Below, one piece after another: positions 5,866 to 6,610 of a stretch of 6,610 bases of DNA. Numbering within the stretch: the stretch's first letter is position 1; the number at the start of each line of letters is the position of its first letter. The translations under genes and the position numbers were made by a program. The notes beneath the pieces were generated by a model, which saw only the letters and a program-made list of their open reading frames with translations, was not told the origin of the DNA and searched no databases. The stretch is from an uncultured Bacteroidales bacterium (GTDB taxonomy: Bacteria; Bacteroidota; Bacteroidia; Bacteroidales; P3): the NCBI GenBank assembly GCA_947176875.1, contig CAMWSI010000047.1, positions 1 to 6,610 on the forward strand, written 5' to 3'.

Positions 5866-6610
5866 TTACGGCCGCTTTTTGCGTTTGCCGGGACGGCGTA
5901 CCTGCTTGCGGCGCAGCGTCCAGAACGGGAACAATCCGATGTAAATCCATTCGAAACAGGGGGCGCCCCACCAGAGGCGGTTTTCACCCAGTTGCCGGTA
6001 AGCTTTGTAATGGATGACGGTCTGGAACAGGGTTTTGGTCAGGATGAACAACGCGAACAGCCCGATGGCCAGCAGACAGTAGGGGCCCTCGGGAAAGCGG
6101 GCGAGCAGCGTGTACAGCAGCCAGCCGATGAAGAACAGATGGTAGCCGAACAGGGCGCAACGGTAGGCGACGCCCGCTTTCCGCGCCGCGCCCGGCCGCC
6201 AGTTGCAGGCGTTGAGATACTGGCGTTCTTCGCGTAACCAATGGCCGAAAGAGAGACGGGAGGTATAGCGCAGGCGCGCGGCCTTGGCCGCGAGGGCCCC
6301 CGCTTCGTCCGGGGCGGCGAGGTAATGGGCAAAGACGTCGTAATTGCCGCTGTTGAGCGTGTAGAAAGCCGTATAGCCGTGGTGTTGCAGGAAAATGTCC
6401 TTGTGGTAAATCAGCGCGTGGCGCGAGGCGGCGCAGGGTTTGCCGGCCAGAATCAAGCCGAGGCTTTGCAGGATGCGTTCGTTGTGGAAATACCGCGCCA
6501 ACGCGTTGCCTTGCCTTGCCGGATAGAGGCTGTAGCCGGCCACGACCTGCGTGTTTTCGCCTATGGCCGCCGCGATATGTTGCAGGCAGTCGTCGGTTTC
6601 AGGGCGGCAG
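5866..6610 (-). CDS. Family 2 glycosyltransferase, membrane-anchored (3' part, N-terminus outside the window)
   Basis: The reading frame stays open to the right edge, so the gene starts outside the window; the GTG at 6543 is an internal Val codon, not the start. The 247 visible residues begin with CRPETDD, which fits the end of a GT-A DxD region (usually DADCRP in related Bacteroidota proteins); its aspartates would lie just beyond the edge. Next come AGYSLYPAR, LAGKPCAASRHALIYHKDIF (the acceptor-side segment), SGNYDVF (visible residues 87-93) and REERQYL (126-132), the likely counterpart of a QxxRW-type motif. Three hydrophobic segments follow (about 148-170, 176-196 and 212-232), ending in a very basic tail (KQVRRPGKRKKRP). 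Such enzymes move a sugar from a nucleotide sugar to a membrane-linked acceptor, often in polysaccharide or glycolipid synthesis; donor and acceptor are unknown. The SGNYD segment replaces an acidic SGDDD found in relatives as I recall them. The gene ends 39 bp before the permease gene. Confidence 0.85.
   Translation of the reverse strand, partial: CRPETDDCLQHIAAAIGENTQVVAGYSLYPARQGNALARYFHNERILQSLGLILAGKPCAASRHALIYHKDIFLQHHGYTAFYTLNSGNYDVFAHYLAAPDEAGALAAKAARLRYTSRLSFGHWLREERQYLNACNWRPGAARKAGVAYRCALFGYHLFFIGWLLYTLLARFPEGPYCLLAIGLFALFILTKTLFQTVIHYKAYRQLGENRLWWGAPCFEWIYIGLFPFWTLRRKQVRRPGKRKKRP

Noticed and set aside
6506..6520. Three tandem copies of TTGCC in the glycosyltransferase gene, a possible slippage or phase-variation tract
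   Set aside because: Only three units, encoding ordinary residues in an intact frame. Such short runs arise by chance in GC-rich coding DNA.
6541..6543. GTG as the start of the glycosyltransferase
   Set aside because: The frame is open upstream to the window edge and encodes CRPETDD and other residues expected inside a GT2 domain, so this codon is internal.

Overview
The window is a compact block of bacterial chromosome in which every supported gene lies on the minus strand, so it reads from high to low coordinates. It most likely comes from a member of the Bacteroidota, probably Bacteroidales. The reasons are the gene set (a GH3-family acyl-adenylating enzyme, a DivIC/FtsB-type protein, an LptF/LptG permease, a long PriA and a membrane glycosyltransferase of the type common in this group), the lack of Shine-Dalgarno sequences before the starts, and -7 promoter boxes of the TAnnTTTG type. 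The coding DNA is fairly GC-rich and the intergenic DNA is sharply AT-rich. Genus cannot be assigned from the sequence alone.

Layout in transcription order: (1) the 3' two thirds of a family 2 glycosyltransferase with C-terminal membrane helices, cut by the right edge (5866-6610); (2) a 39-bp AT-rich gap with a TAnnTTTG box (5827-5865); (3) an intact LptF/LptG-family permease (4744-5826); (4) a 72-bp gap with two overlapping weak hairpins; (5) an intact GH3-family protein (3022-4671); (6) 15 bp, then a small DivIC/FtsB-like division protein (2689-3006); (7) 20 bp, then priA, the replication-restart helicase (185-2668); (8) a 132-bp AT-rich intergenic stretch with a candidate promoter, leading into the first 17 codons of a probable exported protein that leaves the window at the left edge (1-52).

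The permease, GH3, DivIC-like and priA genes are tightly packed and could form one transcription unit. This would link lipopolysaccharide export, an acyl-activating enzyme of unknown substrate, septum assembly and replication restart. These are mostly growth and envelope housekeeping functions, and I see no sign of mobile DNA, CRISPR, phage genes, tRNA or rRNA.

I found no convincing undescribed system. The points most worth a second look are the unlisted gene start with its promoter at the left edge, the glycosyltransferase with an altered acidic motif, the GH3 enzyme of unknown substrate inside a division/replication cluster, and an exact heptad duplication in the DivIC-like coiled coil.
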